Assembly (NCBI GenBank): GCA_946122785.1
Contig: CAMGYJ010000008.1
Span: forward strand, 7,651,475-7,715,474
Direction: 5' to 3'
From: Linum tenue
Lineage: Eukaryota > Streptophyta > Magnoliopsida > Malpighiales > Linaceae
DNA: 64,000 nt
The notes under the pieces are model-generated. The model was not told the origin of the DNA and did not search any database. It saw nothing but the letters and a program-made list of their open reading frames with translations. A program made the position numbers and the translations under genes. Below are positions 23,801 to 35,721 of the stretch, piece by piece. Numbering within the stretch: position 1 is the first letter of the stretch; each line of letters begins with the position of its first letter.

Positions 23801-24985
23801 TTGCAGCTGACCCACACTGAGTAGGTTGGTCTTTAAGTTTGGCACAAAGAACACATCCTGCACAGTCAAGGAAATTTGTTCAAACATGAGCTTGACACTG
23901 CCCTTACCCAATACTTCGAGCTTGTGACCATTTCCCAACTTCACATCACATTTGAAGCTAGTGTCCAAGCTGGTGAACCACTTCTTATTACCACTCATGT
24001 GGTTACTGCAGCCAGAATCCAAAAACCACCAGCATTCAGTCTCTTCATTCTTCTTGTCCTCCACTAGAGCCATTAGACTTTCCTCACTTTCAGCTTCTGG
24101 ATCTACATATGCCATTAGAAGAACATCTTCTTTCATATCTGGATAAGAGGAACCAGAGTTGGAATAGTGTACTTGCTGAGAGTTGTTCCACTCAGGACAT
24201 TCTCTGCTGTAATGTCCCATCCTGTGGCATTTGAAACACTCCACAGCAGCACGATTCCAGGTTCTTCCTCTTCCTTGATAACCACCTCTTCCTCTTCCCT
24301 GATAGCCTCCTCTCCCTTGTCCTCGACCAGCAAACTCATGAGTTGTCTTAAGAGCTTGATCCTCCTCTCGTGAATGCTTTGAAAACTTCTGCTCATGGAC
24401 AAGTAGAGAGCTTTGCAAGGCATCCACTGTCAACTCAGAGATGTCTTTGGATTCTTCAATTGAGCAAACTATGTAGTTGAACTTTTCTGTTAAAGTTCTC
24501 AAAATCTTTTCAACAATCATTTCATCATTCATATCCTCACCACAATTCCTCATGGAATTTGCAATAACCATAACCCTGCCAAAATAGTCTGTGACAGATT
24601 CTCCCTCTTTCATTTCCAGTACCTCAAAACTTCTTTTGAGCCCTTGCAATTGCGCCTTCTGAACTCTGGCATTGCCCTGATATCTGATCTTCATGGAGTC
24701 CCAAAGTTGCTTTGCTGTATCCTTCTGGGTAATTGTCTTCAGAATCGTCTTATCAATTGAACTAAAAAGATAGTTCTTGGCCTTCAGATCCTTCAGCCTG
24801 AGATCCTCCAAAGTCTTCAATTGAGCACCAGTCAGCTCCTCTCTTTCTCCAGGTTCCTGAAACCCGGATTTCACAACACTCCAGTACTCTTTCGATCTGA
24901 GCAGATTTTCCATCAGTAGACTCCAGTGGTCATAATCCCCATCAAACTTAGGGATACAGACCTGAGCAAAGCTACTGTCACTCAT
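20861..24985 (-). pseudogene. copia gag-pol polyprotein, split by about six single-base frame changes
   Basis: From the start at 24985: a UBN2-type gag with zinc knuckle CFKCHRMGHYSREC, then the protease WFLDSGCSNHMSG. Integrase follows with HRRYGHLN..C.TCMLGK (HHCC) and the catalytic region including MHADLCGP, RTDRGGEF and NGIAERKN. Reverse transcriptase has FKARLVAKGYAQ, QLDVKSAFLHG and YVDDL. RNase H has YTDSDYAGDLDDRKSTSGY and TEAEFVAA, with the end MTKPLKLESFQLLRS and a stop near 20861. Frames change around 23620-23760, 23320-23330, 22460-22520, 21850-21895, 21690 and 21030. At 21690 a short CC run appears one base short. All domains are otherwise well preserved, so the element looks fairly young. 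Confidence 0.85.
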
Positions 24986-25149
24986 CCTTTCTGCTCTTGC
25001 ACACTCAAAGAATTTTCACTCACCACTTTAAACACAGCCTCACTGATCACTCGTGTTTCCCACACCCAGAAAAGAATAACGTTTTCACACACTATTCTCA
25101 CACACTGAACTCACAGATCTTTGTAATTTTGGTTACAGCCTGCGCTTAA

Positions 25150-25161
25150 GCTCTGATACCA
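25150..25161 (-). other. Primer binding site (initiator tRNA-Met)
   Basis: On the minus strand TGGTATCAGAGC lies three bases after the 5' LTR; it is complementary to the 3' end of initiator methionine tRNA, the usual copia primer. Confidence 0.9.
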
Positions 25162-25164
25162 CTA

Positions 25165-25538
25165 TGTTGAATCAGAAGAAAGCAAACTGACAATTTTATT
25201 AATGATCAATCAAGGAGTATAAATACAAGGTTTCTTGCCTTTGATCTCGGCAACAACCACGAACCCACTTCCCTTCAGATCAGCTAACCATCTAACAGAA
25301 AATCCTTCTAACAAACCCAGAAAACCCAGCAACCATCAACAACCAGCAACGGCTACTTTACAGGACTCAAAAGACTCAAGTTCAAACTAACAAGGACCAA
25401 ATAGAAACTTGCCAAAACGACTCAGCATTAACTTAAGAACAGAACATAAACGACGTAGTATTACTTAGGGACTTCAAAACCTTCTGCGCGCCACATCCAT
25501 TTCCTTCTCCAGATCGGATTCGGATTCTTCATTTAACA
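25165..25538 (-). repeat. 5' LTR of the copia element (374 bp)
   Basis: Read on the minus strand it starts TGTTAAATGAAGAATCCGAA and ends CTGATTCAACA, with TG...CA limits. The first 21 bases are identical to those next to the gap at 20801-20821, which identifies the second LTR. Confidence 0.9.
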
Positions 25539-25573
25539 CTGTCTAGCTAGTAGTAGTTATGCACATATTACTA

Positions 25574-27463
25574 TTATGCATGCAGATCCGAACAAGAGAG
25601 TCGAGGCGTGGGCACAATAGTCAGTGGCTTTTTCTTCTTGATGATCAACGTGAACTCATCCGAAACATCCACCGTCGACCCTCCTTCGCCGGCCGGCAGC
25701 TTCCAGTCGAACGAATGCAGCAGCGAAGCCAGCACGTACTTGAGCAGCCTCGTAGCCAAATTAAACCCGACGCACATCCGCCGACCCGACCCGAAGGGGA
25801 TGTACACGAAGTCGCTGCTGCTGCCCACGAAATCAAGAGGCCTCCCGTTGTCCAGAAACCTCTCCGGTCGGAACTCCGAAGGCTCTTCCCACAGCCGTGG
25901 ATCCCTGTGGATGGCCCAAGCGTTGATCATAACTTTCGCCTTCTTCGGGATAGCGTACCCGCCGATGGTACACGGCTGGACCGCTTCTCGTTGGATGACA
26001 GTCAGGTGCAGCCGGAACGTCTCCTTCACGACGGCGTCCAGGTAGTCCAGCTTTTTCAGGTGGTGATCTTCAACTAGGCCTTCCAACCTTACGACGTCGT
26101 CTAGCTCCCGCTTGACTTTGGTCATTGCCTTGTCGCACCTTAGTAGCTCCGTCATCGCCCACTCGATTACCGTTGCTACCATTCCCGTCCCGCCCGGTGT
26201 AATGTCCTGTCAAACATGCATGCAATATTATCTAATCGAGTTATTATTGGGAGTAACCGTATGAGAGAATTTTGTAATGGACGGATCATTTGTTGCAATT
26301 CCGGTAATTTGCATTAGTAAAGCACATGATGTTTGATGTCTCTGCAAAGCTAAATTCTATATGAATTATTTTTATTAGAGGAAGCGTGTTAATATATGAT
26401 ATAAGATATATTATTAAATTTATTTCAACAATTCGAGTTACATTATAGGTTAACGGGATGGACATGTAAATACAATGTACCAGAAGAAGGGCTTTGAATT
26501 GGGTGATGGACGCCAAAGGCGATCCCGCGCCAGACCTCTCCCGATTCTCCAGCAAAACCTGCAGCAAATCCTTCATCTCTCGGCCGTCATCCATAATTAA
26601 CGACCCTTTACCATCGAAACGTTTCTGAATCACGGAGGTAATGATCCGGTCAAAACGTCCAGCCACCTCCGCCACTTTCCTCCCAATCCCTTGAAGATCA
26701 AACCTCGCAAGAAGTGGGAACACGTCGGAGACGTTGGGCTTCTCCATTAGCGCCATCACCTCTTCACACAATCGTCGCGCCTCCTCGTTATCCACGTCAC
26801 CATCATCATCCCTTCCTCCCCACGTCATCGCCATCGTCGCATTCGCAACCATCTTATTCGCCAACTCCAACACTCCAACCGGCTTGCCACCGCTCCTAAC
26901 TAATTCCCTGAGTGCCTTCACCACCACGCTCCGTCTCAGTTCGTAACACCGGTCCAAGCTAGGGTTGCTGAGCACTTCCCTGAGCACCACTTTCCGCATC
27001 GAGTTCCAGTCTTGGCTCATTGGCAGGCTAGAGAGGTCCAGCCCACCGTAGGTCCAAACCCGGATGGCTAGCGGGAGGTCGCGGCTCGAGAAGATCGACT
27101 CGTTGTCCCGAAGGACTTGTTTCGCCAGGGACGGCGAGCTGACCACGACCTGGAGCTGGCTTCCGACCCGGATTTTGAAGATGGGCCCGTATTGGGCCGC
27201 GAGGTGGGTGAATTGCCGGTGAAGTGGAATGTTCTTCCCGTTGAACATGAGAAATGGGAGGTACCCGACAATCGGCAAGCCGCGAGGCCCCGGAGGTAGA
27301 GAAGCTGTTGCTCCTCGTGATCTAATCTTTTGACCAATAATGTCGATACAAAATGCCAAATTCCCACCAGTATTATTACGATGGTTGCTGAAGTGATCAG
27401 CCATCGGCTGGAAAATTGGTCGTTTCTGTTGACCGGGGAACTGAGGAAGAAAGCATCAGCCAT
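25574..27463 (-). pseudogene. CYP706-type cytochrome P450, N-terminal frameshift and altered I-helix
   Basis: Two exons: 26481-27463 and 25574-26206, with a 274-bp intron at the place usual for A-type P450s. Motifs: proline hinge LPPGPRGLPIVGYLPF, the CYP706-like YGGLDLSSLPMS..W region, K-helix KETFR, FRPERF, and heme loop PFGSGRRMCVG with the cysteine ligand. The C-terminal VPTPRLS also fits CYP706. The N-terminal anchor (start at 27463, hydrophobic WLITSATIVIILVGIWHFVS) is in another frame from the hinge; one missing base in the T-run 27328-27331 explains it. The I-helix reads DITPGGTGMVATVIEW where P450s normally have AGTDTT: the acid and alcohol residues for oxygen activation are gone. 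Both signs suggest loss of mono-oxygenase function. Confidence 0.85.
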
Positions 27464-29520
27464 GGCAGTTAGTTTACTGAATTTTCAGTTGTTTTTTTTA
27501 GGACAGTGCTCATATGTTAATACATAATAGATCACATTAATATATATGCATGTCTATATAAGCGCATACATCTTGGGTTGGGTTGGGATAGGATCATAGG
27601 ATAGCAAAATAAACCATTGGGTATTCAACCTCATTGAAATTGATTTTGTTGGAAAATATCCAACTCACATTATGTATTCTCCAAACCCGACAAATACGGT
27701 AAAGGGTTTGATACGATTTTTATATTTTAAGTATCTACACCGAACCATCCAAATATGTGCTATAACTATATTCTAAACTCATTCACTTTAACATTTCGTT
27801 CATTTATATCTCTAGAAAATTATAATTATCTCTTAGACCTCAGATCTTGTTAATTTTCTCTCCATATTACAAAAAATGTGACAAAAATCTTCAATTTACA
27901 TTGACATTCGAAGAATTTTTTTAGATTATATCACAAATGTTGTACATGATTGTTCGGGGATGGTGAGGGTGAAATTCAACGGGAAAAATGACGCGGGTGG
28001 GTTTTCTATGAACTACATACTAGCTGTTGGTGAAATTTATACATAATTGGTTATGGATTTTTTATATCACATATTACATCACCACACATTTTTGTTAACG
28101 AAGATGATTATAATAATATTAAAATCGCGATCGCCCCATCCAAACCCGTTGCCATCCTAGGTGATGGAATGTTGGTATATGTTTGGCCATAAGCACTTAA
28201 CTCATTCGGCATGCGAGGATAGGACAACTTGTATTTAATTAGTTAGGTCACCGACCAACTTTTAGGTGATGCTTTGTTTCTAGAATTTATTATAATTATC
28301 TCTTATATCTCAAATTTTGTTCATTTTCTTCCCGTTTACAAACAATCTGACAAAGAAACTTCAATTTACAATGACATTCGAATAAATTTTTTAGATTACA
28401 TATTTTATACATAATTGTTCGAAGATGTTGCGGTGGAATTCAACAAAAAAAGATATGGTGTGGGCTGGTTTTCTTCGAATCACATACTGGCTGGTTTTGG
28501 ATTTTTTATATCACATATTAGTTATTACAGCACCACACAGTTTTGTTTTACGTAGATGATTATAATTTTAAAATCATGGTTCAAAATTGTATGTAAGGAA
28601 CCGCGCCCACCCAAACCTGGAAAAAAATTCCAGAATACACACGTTTTATGAAATATTTCCAATATACACATGTTTGGGCATCACCGCAGTGGACAAAAGC
28701 AGTGAAATGCATCACTGTGGAAGAGGACAGAAGTGAATGCATCAGCGCGGCTATCGACCGCGGTGAAGGTCTGACATGTGCTGAAACTTCAAACAGACTA
28801 ACTTTTCGCTCCGTTCTTTGATCGTAACGAATTTTTTTTTATTCTGCATAATTTTTTCGAGATCTTGCAATCCGTTAACATTCAAAGGAGTCTTGGTCCA
28901 GCTTTGGTCCCGAAAAAACGTCGTTTGCTACCCCGAACGAGCAATTTTTCTATTCTTCCAAACTTTGGAAGGTCATAACTTTGTGCTCCGCAATCCAAAC
29001 GTCATGATTTTTATTATTATTATTTCGCATAAATTTTTAAGGACTACAACTGCGTCGGAACAGTCATCTTATTCATGGATGGATTAGCCGTTGGAATTGA
29101 AATTCCATTTTCAATTGAGATTTCCTGATACTCGATATATAGAAATTACAATTAAGAGGGAAAGAGGGAGAATTAAGACAAGAGTTTGCGAAACTATAGC
29201 AGCCTTTTATTCAGACGATACTGATCATATACTATAACAACCTTTTATCTAAGTAGACAATACAGCCACGTTACATAAACCAAAGTGAAACATGATATGG
29301 ATCTGACTACCAATCAATTAATACACTCAGCTGGAGTTGGCTGCATACATATATAAGCTTTTTTTATTAGAACACCAAGATCCATCGAAGCCGATCGATC
29401 GAGACTTACAACGTACTTAACAGTGAACACGTGAAGTAGGCATGGTATTATTGAACACACACAAGCGCCCAGTAATTAAGTAGAAATGGGATATTAATTA
29501 ATTAATTAATTGATTCATAA
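27464..29520. other. Intergenic, repeat-rich
   Basis: It contains the upstream region of the P450, a ~480-bp tandem duplication (listed separately), and at 28620-29080 a stretch (GGTCATAACTTTGTGCTCCG) of the kind found in dispersed plant repeats. No supported gene. Confidence 0.4.
27800..28560. repeat. Degenerate tandem duplication, period about 480 bp
   Basis: 27810-28110 and 28285-28560 share AATTATAATTATCTCTTA, CAATTTACATTGACATTCGA/CAATTTACAATGACATTCGA, a GTGGAATTCAAC-type word and GGTTTTCT..AA.TACATACT in order. The block TTAATTAGTTAGGTCA.CGAC before the second unit recurs at 30975-31020. Confidence 0.65.
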
Positions 29521-30175
29521 TCATGCATAAGAATCAATTGCGGGTGGCAATGCGGCATCTGGTACCGGAGCTTCAGGGGCGTCCTCTGCTGCTGTGATGA
29601 TTATCGGTGGTTCAGCCGGCGCAAAAGTGGCCGGAGGTGTTGCAGGCGCAACCGCAGAAATCTGCAACCAAAATCCAGTACATGTAACTTAGCTAGCTAG
29701 TCGAGAACACAATTGCTAGCTTGCGATAGATAGATAGATAGATATTATCATAGTGACGATCGATCACTCCACGAAGAAGCATGCATGCATGAACAACAAG
29801 ATGAATTTGTGAAAACCCTACTATAATAATAACAACTACAAACGATAGAGAACTGATTCATGCATACAATGGTAAGGAATTCTTCGGGTGCCAGTGGGGC
29901 TAATTCTGCTTCCGAAGCAGGGCTGGTGTCTGCTGATGATGATTGGAGAAGGGGCTGGAGCCATAGTCGCCGGAGATATTGTACGAGCAACCACTGTTGA
30001 AACCTGCAACCAAAATGCATGGAGTGCACGTACGTAGTTGAGAAGACATTAAAGGAATATACAATTACAAACTATAGCTACGAAATTAAATGCTTCGATG
30101 GGAACGGACTCGTACGTAGGGATGGAGGATGACCAAGCAGAATAGGAAGCATGCAGCTGCTTTGACGAGAGCCAT
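29521..30175 (-). CDS. Small secreted Ala/Pro-rich (AGP-like) protein, exon 2 out of frame by one base
   Basis: Exon 1 (30116-30175) encodes a signal peptide, MALVKAAACFLFCLVILHPY. Exon 2 (29868-30003) begins VSTVVARTISPATMAPAPSP and exon 3 (29521-29661) reads ISAVAPATPPATFAPAEPPI through to IDSYA and a stop. Exons 2 and 3 resemble each other, suggesting an exon duplication. All junctions are GT-AG. Exon 2 is 136 bases; the second half fits only when shifted by one (ADTSPASEAELAPLAPEEFL), so one base is probably extra. AP/SP/TP dipeptides are typical of arabinogalactan-type cell-wall proteins. Exon 1 and the VSAVAP start also resemble the GASA gene at 40394-40978. Confidence 0.65.
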
Positions 30176-30252
30176 ATCTCTTTTACTTCTTATCTCTTTT
30201 TACTTTGTTGCAGTGAGTGATGGATAGTGGTGAAGGGATTGGAGGATCCTTC

Positions 30253-30262
30253 CTATTTATAG
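30253..30262 (-). promoter_or_regulatory. TATA box of the AGP-like gene
   Basis: CTATAAATAG on the minus strand, about 80 bp before the start codon at 30175. Confidence 0.7.
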
Positions 30263-31594
30263 CCGCTCTGGGGGATTAAAATAGCTTATGGCGCAATCTA
30301 GATTTTCAGACGGAGCTAGAAAACCAGGTCCATTCTACAGAATATATAAATGCATCCCCCACTATAATATTTTCCATGAATAAAAAATATCTTAATAATA
30401 AAATTTTATTTATATAAACAATCATAGCATATATTTGGACCGACTTTTTGAAGTAGTTTTTAGTAAAAAAAAATTGAAGTCGAGCAAACATTTCTAATTC
30501 CTTATGAACCATAAAAGCATAATCTAAAATTTGTATATTCGTTTTAAAACCATTTTCAAGATAATTTTTTTTTTCAAAATATAATCTTTTCATTGATATG
30601 TTTGATAACTAAAAGTTATAAAATTATTATTTAAGATAAGATAACTTCAATCAAAACCATCTTTAATTTTTATTTCTTTTTTTCAATTTAAAATATTTTC
30701 ATTATTTTATATTACTTGCTATTTGCTAAGTTAAAAAGTAATTTCACTAGTTTATCAGTCAAACACTACATTACACTTTTTTTTTTTGTTGTTGTTGAAA
30801 CACTTCATTACACTTTTAATAACACTTTCAAGTTCCCAACGAATTGTATTAGAACTTTAGAAGCTAGTTTTGTAAAAAATCACCACAAGATCAAGATCAA
30901 TCAGGCCTAGTGTATTTTCACGTTGCAAAAGAGATGTAAAATTCAATAAACGGTCCCTTTGTAGGTGTATGTTTTTAATTAGTTAGGTCATTGACCGACT
31001 TTTAGGTGCTGCTTGGTTTCTGCAGTTCATATATATACACTGGCAATGTCAATAATAATGAATTAGGCTAAATTGGCCGATTTCACCCACAAGCCTCACC
31101 GTAGCGAGAATCTCACCTTGTAACCGTCACCTAACATGAAATATTACAAGTTATCATCAAAACTCAACCGGTGACCATGAATATCAAAGTGAATCGACAA
31201 GGTTTAGAGAAAATTATCATCATCATTAAGTTTAGTTTTATTGTCAATGTTTACTTTTTTTTTAGGTTATTATGTTTTATCTTTGCTATGTCTCCAAATT
31301 CTAGCTTGCACATGTTGTTTTGTAGTGCAAATCCTTTACCTATTTAAAACCAAATATAAATGAAAAACATCCAAACACTATGGTTCCATTTCACAACTCA
31401 TCTTTGTTGTTACGCTCGGGACTGGCGTCATTTGCAGGACGGGCTGCCGTCACTTGTGCTTTGATCGAAACCAGGGAGAAAGAAGAGAAAGTTGGAGCTT
31501 TCAGGTTAGGGTTTCAGAGGAGCAAATGTAGCGGCGGACTGAGAAAGTAGAGTGTTGGCCACTCAAAATATATATATAGTGACTTCTATCGTAG
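30263..31594. other. Intergenic, nothing recognised
   Basis: AT-rich upstream DNA. 30970-31020 repeats a ~45-bp block also seen at 28235-28280. No gene. Confidence 0.4.
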
Positions 31595-31965
31595 CTTGGG
31601 TAAAATCTAGGGTACGACATACCCTGAGTAAGAAAACACTATCTAGACCTCAAATTAACCGAAGTTTTGGGCATGGTACTATACCCTAACACTTGATGAG
31701 TGAACCCTAGGTCTTAGTTTTCTAAATCATAGAGCCTAACCGCTAAGATTGTGCATGTAATTTGTTGCATATATTTCGATGAATCATGACCGGCGATTTT
31801 TGTTTCTAATTAAATTGATCTTAGTGTATGAGATTTATAACATTAAAACCTAGATTTTAATATTTAAAGGTTTAGGAATAGTACCAGATGCCAAACTCGG
31901 GTCAATTCGAAGTCTAGATAATATTTTTTAACTCAGGGTATGTCGTACCCTTGATTTTACCCAAG
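31595..31965. mobile_element. MITE with ~100-bp terminal inverted repeats
   Basis: The left end starts CTTGGGTAAAATCTAGGGTA; the right end is the reverse complement of CTTGGGTAAAATCAAGGGTA. The inverted match runs on through CGACATACCCTGAGT and ATCTAGAC for about 100 bp, MULE-like. A clear target duplication is not visible; both flanks are TA-rich. Confidence 0.75.
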
Positions 31966-32120
31966 GTATATATATATTGACTACTTCTGTATACTCACAA
32001 AAATGAGTGTGTTCAATGCACCCAACTCAAAAACTAGTCTTAAGGTGTCGGATTTTAAATTTTAATTTATAAATTAGTGTAATATGATGATATAACATAT
32101 GATAACAACTAATTAGTGGA

Positions 32121-32215
32121 TTACCCTAAGCCCTAGACCTCAAATTTTGAGTTCTATCCCTAAACCCCAGATTGTAAACCCTAACCCTAATCCTAAATCT
32201 CTAAACTCTAAATCG
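32121..32215. repeat. Degenerate telomere-like CCCTAA words
   Basis: Scattered CCCTAA/CTAAACC words (TACCCTAAGCCCTAGACC, AAACCCTAACCCTAATCC). Imperfect and interstitial, not a telomere. Confidence 0.5.
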
Positions 32216-33257
32216 TTCAAATTAAATTAAATCTTTAATGATTTTTTGTGCAAATTCATCTGCGTTATTGTTCATCATAAGTGATGATTGACATCATTTT
32301 GACATAAATCGCATGTTTAAAATGATGGTTATGAGTATAGGTGTCAAAACAGAACCCGACCCGCAACCCGACCGCAACCCGAATTGACTAAAAGTCAACA
32401 ACCCGCAACCCGCCCGACCTGCAACCCGATTGGCCCGCAACCCAACTAACCCGCAACCCGAATGACCCGCAACCCGATTAACCCGAACCCGATTGACCCG
32501 CAACCCGATTAAACCCGAACCCGATTAACCCGAACCCGATCAATCCGAACCCGACTAACCCGTAACTCGATCGACTCAACCCGAACTTCACCTAATCCAC
32601 TTGAATAATTATTATATTATACAATACATAGTTTTTCAAAATAAAGTTTTCATTCTAAACTTAGGTAAAATTTATTTTTCATTTCGTCTAAGGAATTTAA
32701 AAAATATGAAACTCACGTGATATTATGTATTTTAAGAAAATTACAAAAATTGAAACATGAATGTCACTTGAACACTAAGTTCTTTAAAAAAAATTAAAAA
32801 AGTAAATATCAAATATAAAATCACAATGTCAATATTAATAATGAAGAATTCATAATCGAGATCATGGACAATATTATAATATATAAATTAAAAGTTTGGT
32901 TAATTTAACTATTCAATAAAATTATCAATTACATATAAATAAAGTAAAGTAATGTATTTGGTAATTTGTTGCTTTTAAAAGAAGAGGAAAATTTGGTTAT
33001 TTGAATTTTTTAGAAAAGAAACAAGGGGGAATTTTGATGGTTTTGATATGTGGGAAGAGAAAGAAGTGGGAAAGTTTGGTTCTTTTGATTATGAAAGAGA
33101 AATAAGAGGGAAATTTTGAGTTTTCAACTTTTTGTATAAGGAAGGAAGAAAGAGAGAAATTTGGTTTTTCAATTTTATGAAAGAGAAAGAGGAGGGAAAT
33201 TTGGTTCTTTTAATTTTATGGAGGAGAAAGAAGAGGGAAAATTGTGTGTTTCTAATA

Positions 33258-34630
33258 GGCTAAATTACACATTTGGTCACTCAAATTATATAAATCTTTC
33301 ATGTTTGCCACCCAAATTATTTTTCTTTCTTATTCGCCACCAACTTTACGAATCATTTCACCGTTAGTCATTAGCCGTTAGTCTCCGTCAGACTCCGTTA
33401 ACTCCGTTAGTTTTTTGATGACATGGCTAACAGAATTGCTGACTGGGCCGTTAAATTAATGACATATCAATTTAAAAAATTAATTAATTAAAAATAGAAA
33501 ATGAAAAGAAAAGAAAAGTTTACTTTTCAGCTAACTGAAACTGCGATCGAGCTGGGCTCTTCCGATCTCGAGCAGCTCCGACGATCCAGCTCCATCCGAC
33601 TCACCCGCATTCCAATAAATCAAGGGCGGCGGCGGCTACTTCTGATTCTGCAGAGGTTGATGCTTCACAAACTTTGTCCGCATCGATTCCCTAAAATTCG
33701 ACCTCGTCCCGATCTCAGATCTGGCCGCCTCTTCTTCGTCTTCTACTCCACCGTCACTCCGTCAAACAAGCTCATTGTTGCCTGAGTGTTGAGCGGTGAA
33801 CCGATGTTTGACTCTCAACACAAAATGAACAGAAACACACACATCAGATCGAACTTCACCTTTGGTGGCTTGAACGGGTAGTTGTTGGGGAAAGCTAAAG
33901 AAAGCTTGTACTCAGTTCCTTCAAAGACTGTATCTTTGCTCCCAATGATCGTTCCTTTCCAGCAGAAGATGTTGTCTTCCTCTGGAAATGCGGATATCCC
34001 TGTTTCTCCACTCATTTGTTGACAAAAACCCCACCATAACCAGATCTCTTGAATCAGCTAACGGAAAACCAACCAAATCAATCAATTGACAATTGCAAAT
34101 TTGATTACGAGATTTCTCCTCTCACCATTAAAGCCATCATCTCGGATTGCAACCTGTTTATCAACAAACAAATCCAAGAAAAAGAAAACCGAAGATGAGA
34201 AACAGAGATCTCTCCAACAATCCAATCAAAATTACATCGATGGTTCTTTATGGGTAACAATATGGGGGATTCAGCTAGCTATTTGATCAATTACCTTTTG
34301 AGCACTGATTGAGTATCAACTTTCTTCGACGGAGCGGGAGGGTGCGATGGAAGGGGAAAAGGGAGGGGGAGGGTAGAGGGAAGGGGAACGAGTAGCAGTA
34401 GGAGAGACACGTGGACGATTGAATAAGTTTATTTTTTTTTTAAATTACAGTCCAGTCAGCAGTTATTTTAGCCATGTCATCAAAAAATTAACGGAGTTAA
34501 CGGAGACTAACGGCGGGTGACTAACGGTGAAATTATTCGTAAAGTTAGTGGTGAATAAGAAAGAAAAATAATTCGGGTGGCAAATGTGAAAGATTTATGT
34601 AATTTGAGTGACCAAACATGTAATTTAGCC
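33258..34630. mobile_element. Pack-MULE carrying a captured UBC19/20-type gene piece
   Basis: It starts GGCTAAATTACACATTTGGT and ends with the reverse complement of GGCTAAATTACATGTTTGGT. The inverted match extends for about 190 bp, including GTCTCCGT, AACTCCGTTA and TGATGACATGGCTAA words. GTTTCTAATA flanks both ends (33248-33257 and 34631-34640), a 9-10 bp duplication as in MULEs. The inside is GC-rich and contains three exons, with introns, of an E2 ubiquitin-conjugating enzyme gene on the minus strand, plus an unidentified GC-rich stretch at 33540-33780. Confidence 0.88.
33851..34370 (-). pseudogene. Captured 5' part of a UBC19/UBC20 (E2-C type) ubiquitin-conjugating enzyme gene
   Basis: Three pieces match the start of E2-C enzymes, which work with the anaphase-promoting complex. 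Exon 1 (up to 34295) ends APSKKVDTQSVLK; exon 2 (34126-34153) reads LQSEMMALM; exon 3 (34015 to about 33851) reads MSGETGISAFPEEDNIFCWK, then GSKDTVFEGTEYKLSLAF and YPFKPPKVKF. The donors after exons 1 and 2 and the acceptor before exon 2 are GT/AG; the base pair before exon 3 is not AG. The HPN motif and catalytic cysteine would come next and are missing, so no active E2 can be made. Introns show that the copy came from genomic DNA and not from mRNA. Confidence 0.88.
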
Positions 34631-35249
34631 GTTTCTAATATATGAAAGGAGAAAGGAGGAAATTTTTAATAATTTTTTTTTTGAAAAGAAAGAGGGAAAC
34701 AAATTTGTTGTTTTCAACTTTTTGGGTTTTCAAAATTTTATCCTTTGAAATATGAATCTTTAATTTTTATATGGAGGGCATGACTAGTTAAATTTATTCT
34801 TATATGCTTTGAAGGATAATATATATATTTGTGAAATTGTTTATGGACTAATAACTAAATTAACCATTAGTTACAACAATCATTTGTTTTACATATCTCT
34901 TAATTTGTCTACTTGTTTTCTATGCTTCTACATTTATCGCAACTTCAACACTACATAATCGTTGTTTTACAACACTTAGTAAAATTTGGGCACATTTAAG
35001 TTGTGTTCGTGTTGAACTTTTATTTCAAAATGGGAGTTAAACTTGACATGTTAAGTCATACGATTGCAATAACTCAGTGAGGTTGCGGGTTTGAAAATTT
35101 TGGTTAATCGGGTTGCGGCCTTGCGGGTCACTTTGGAATGGGAAATGAGAGGGAGGTTTGGGTGGGAACTTTGGAATGGATAATTTATGGGCAGGTGAAT
35201 ATGAGCCAACAATTATACTAAACTTGATAAGTAATCTTTGACGATTCGT

Positions 35250-35640
35250 TGTTTAGGGTATAAAGTATATGGTTAGGGTATAAGGTACAGATGGTTTAGG
35301 GTGTATATGGTTAGGGTATAAGGTATTGATGATTTTGACGGTTCTAAGTTTTTTATTAACATATTTTCACTTGAAGTCATTTGAAGTCTTTAATGGCAGG
35401 AGATCCCTTTTTAATTTATGTTTATGGTACGTGGTTAGGGTACAAGGTATATGGTGTAGAGTATAGAATATATGGTTCGGGTATAGCAATTGACACTTTT
35501 TTATCTATGTTTTGAAAATCAGAGTATGAATTTCACTTTAAATTAACTATACTAGCAAAATCACAACTCATAAGGATTATGGTTAGAGTATAGGGTATGT
35601 GGTTAGTGTATAATGTATTGATGGTTTAGGTATAAAACTC
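35250..35640. repeat. Irregular TTAGGGTATA repeats
   Basis: The phrase ATATGGTTAGGGTATAAGGT and variants recur about eight times at irregular spacing. Inside the hAT-type element. Confidence 0.6.
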
Positions 35641-35721
35641 AAAGTTTGGTTGAATCACAACTCACAACAATACCAATGTTTGGTTAAAACTCAATGTTTA
35701 ACTAAATTTAACATTCGTCTG

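Larger units (their letters stand above)
20801..25538 (-). mobile_element. Ty1/copia LTR retrotransposon, 3' LTR lost in the gap
   Basis: On the minus strand the order is 5' LTR (25538-25165), primer binding site, gag, protease, integrase, reverse transcriptase, RNase H, polypurine tract, then the first 21 bases of the 3' LTR (20821-20801). The order integrase before reverse transcriptase defines copia. The left target duplication cannot be read because of the gap; the right flank is CTGTC from 25539. The element lies between the PPIP5K intron sequence and the P450 gene. Confidence 0.93.

Noticed and set aside
32121..32215. Telomere
   Set aside because: CCCTAA words are irregular and few, embedded in ordinary DNA.
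35250..35640. CRISPR-like repeat-spacer array
   Set aside because: Irregular unit length and plant nuclear context; degenerate TTAGGGTATA repeats instead.
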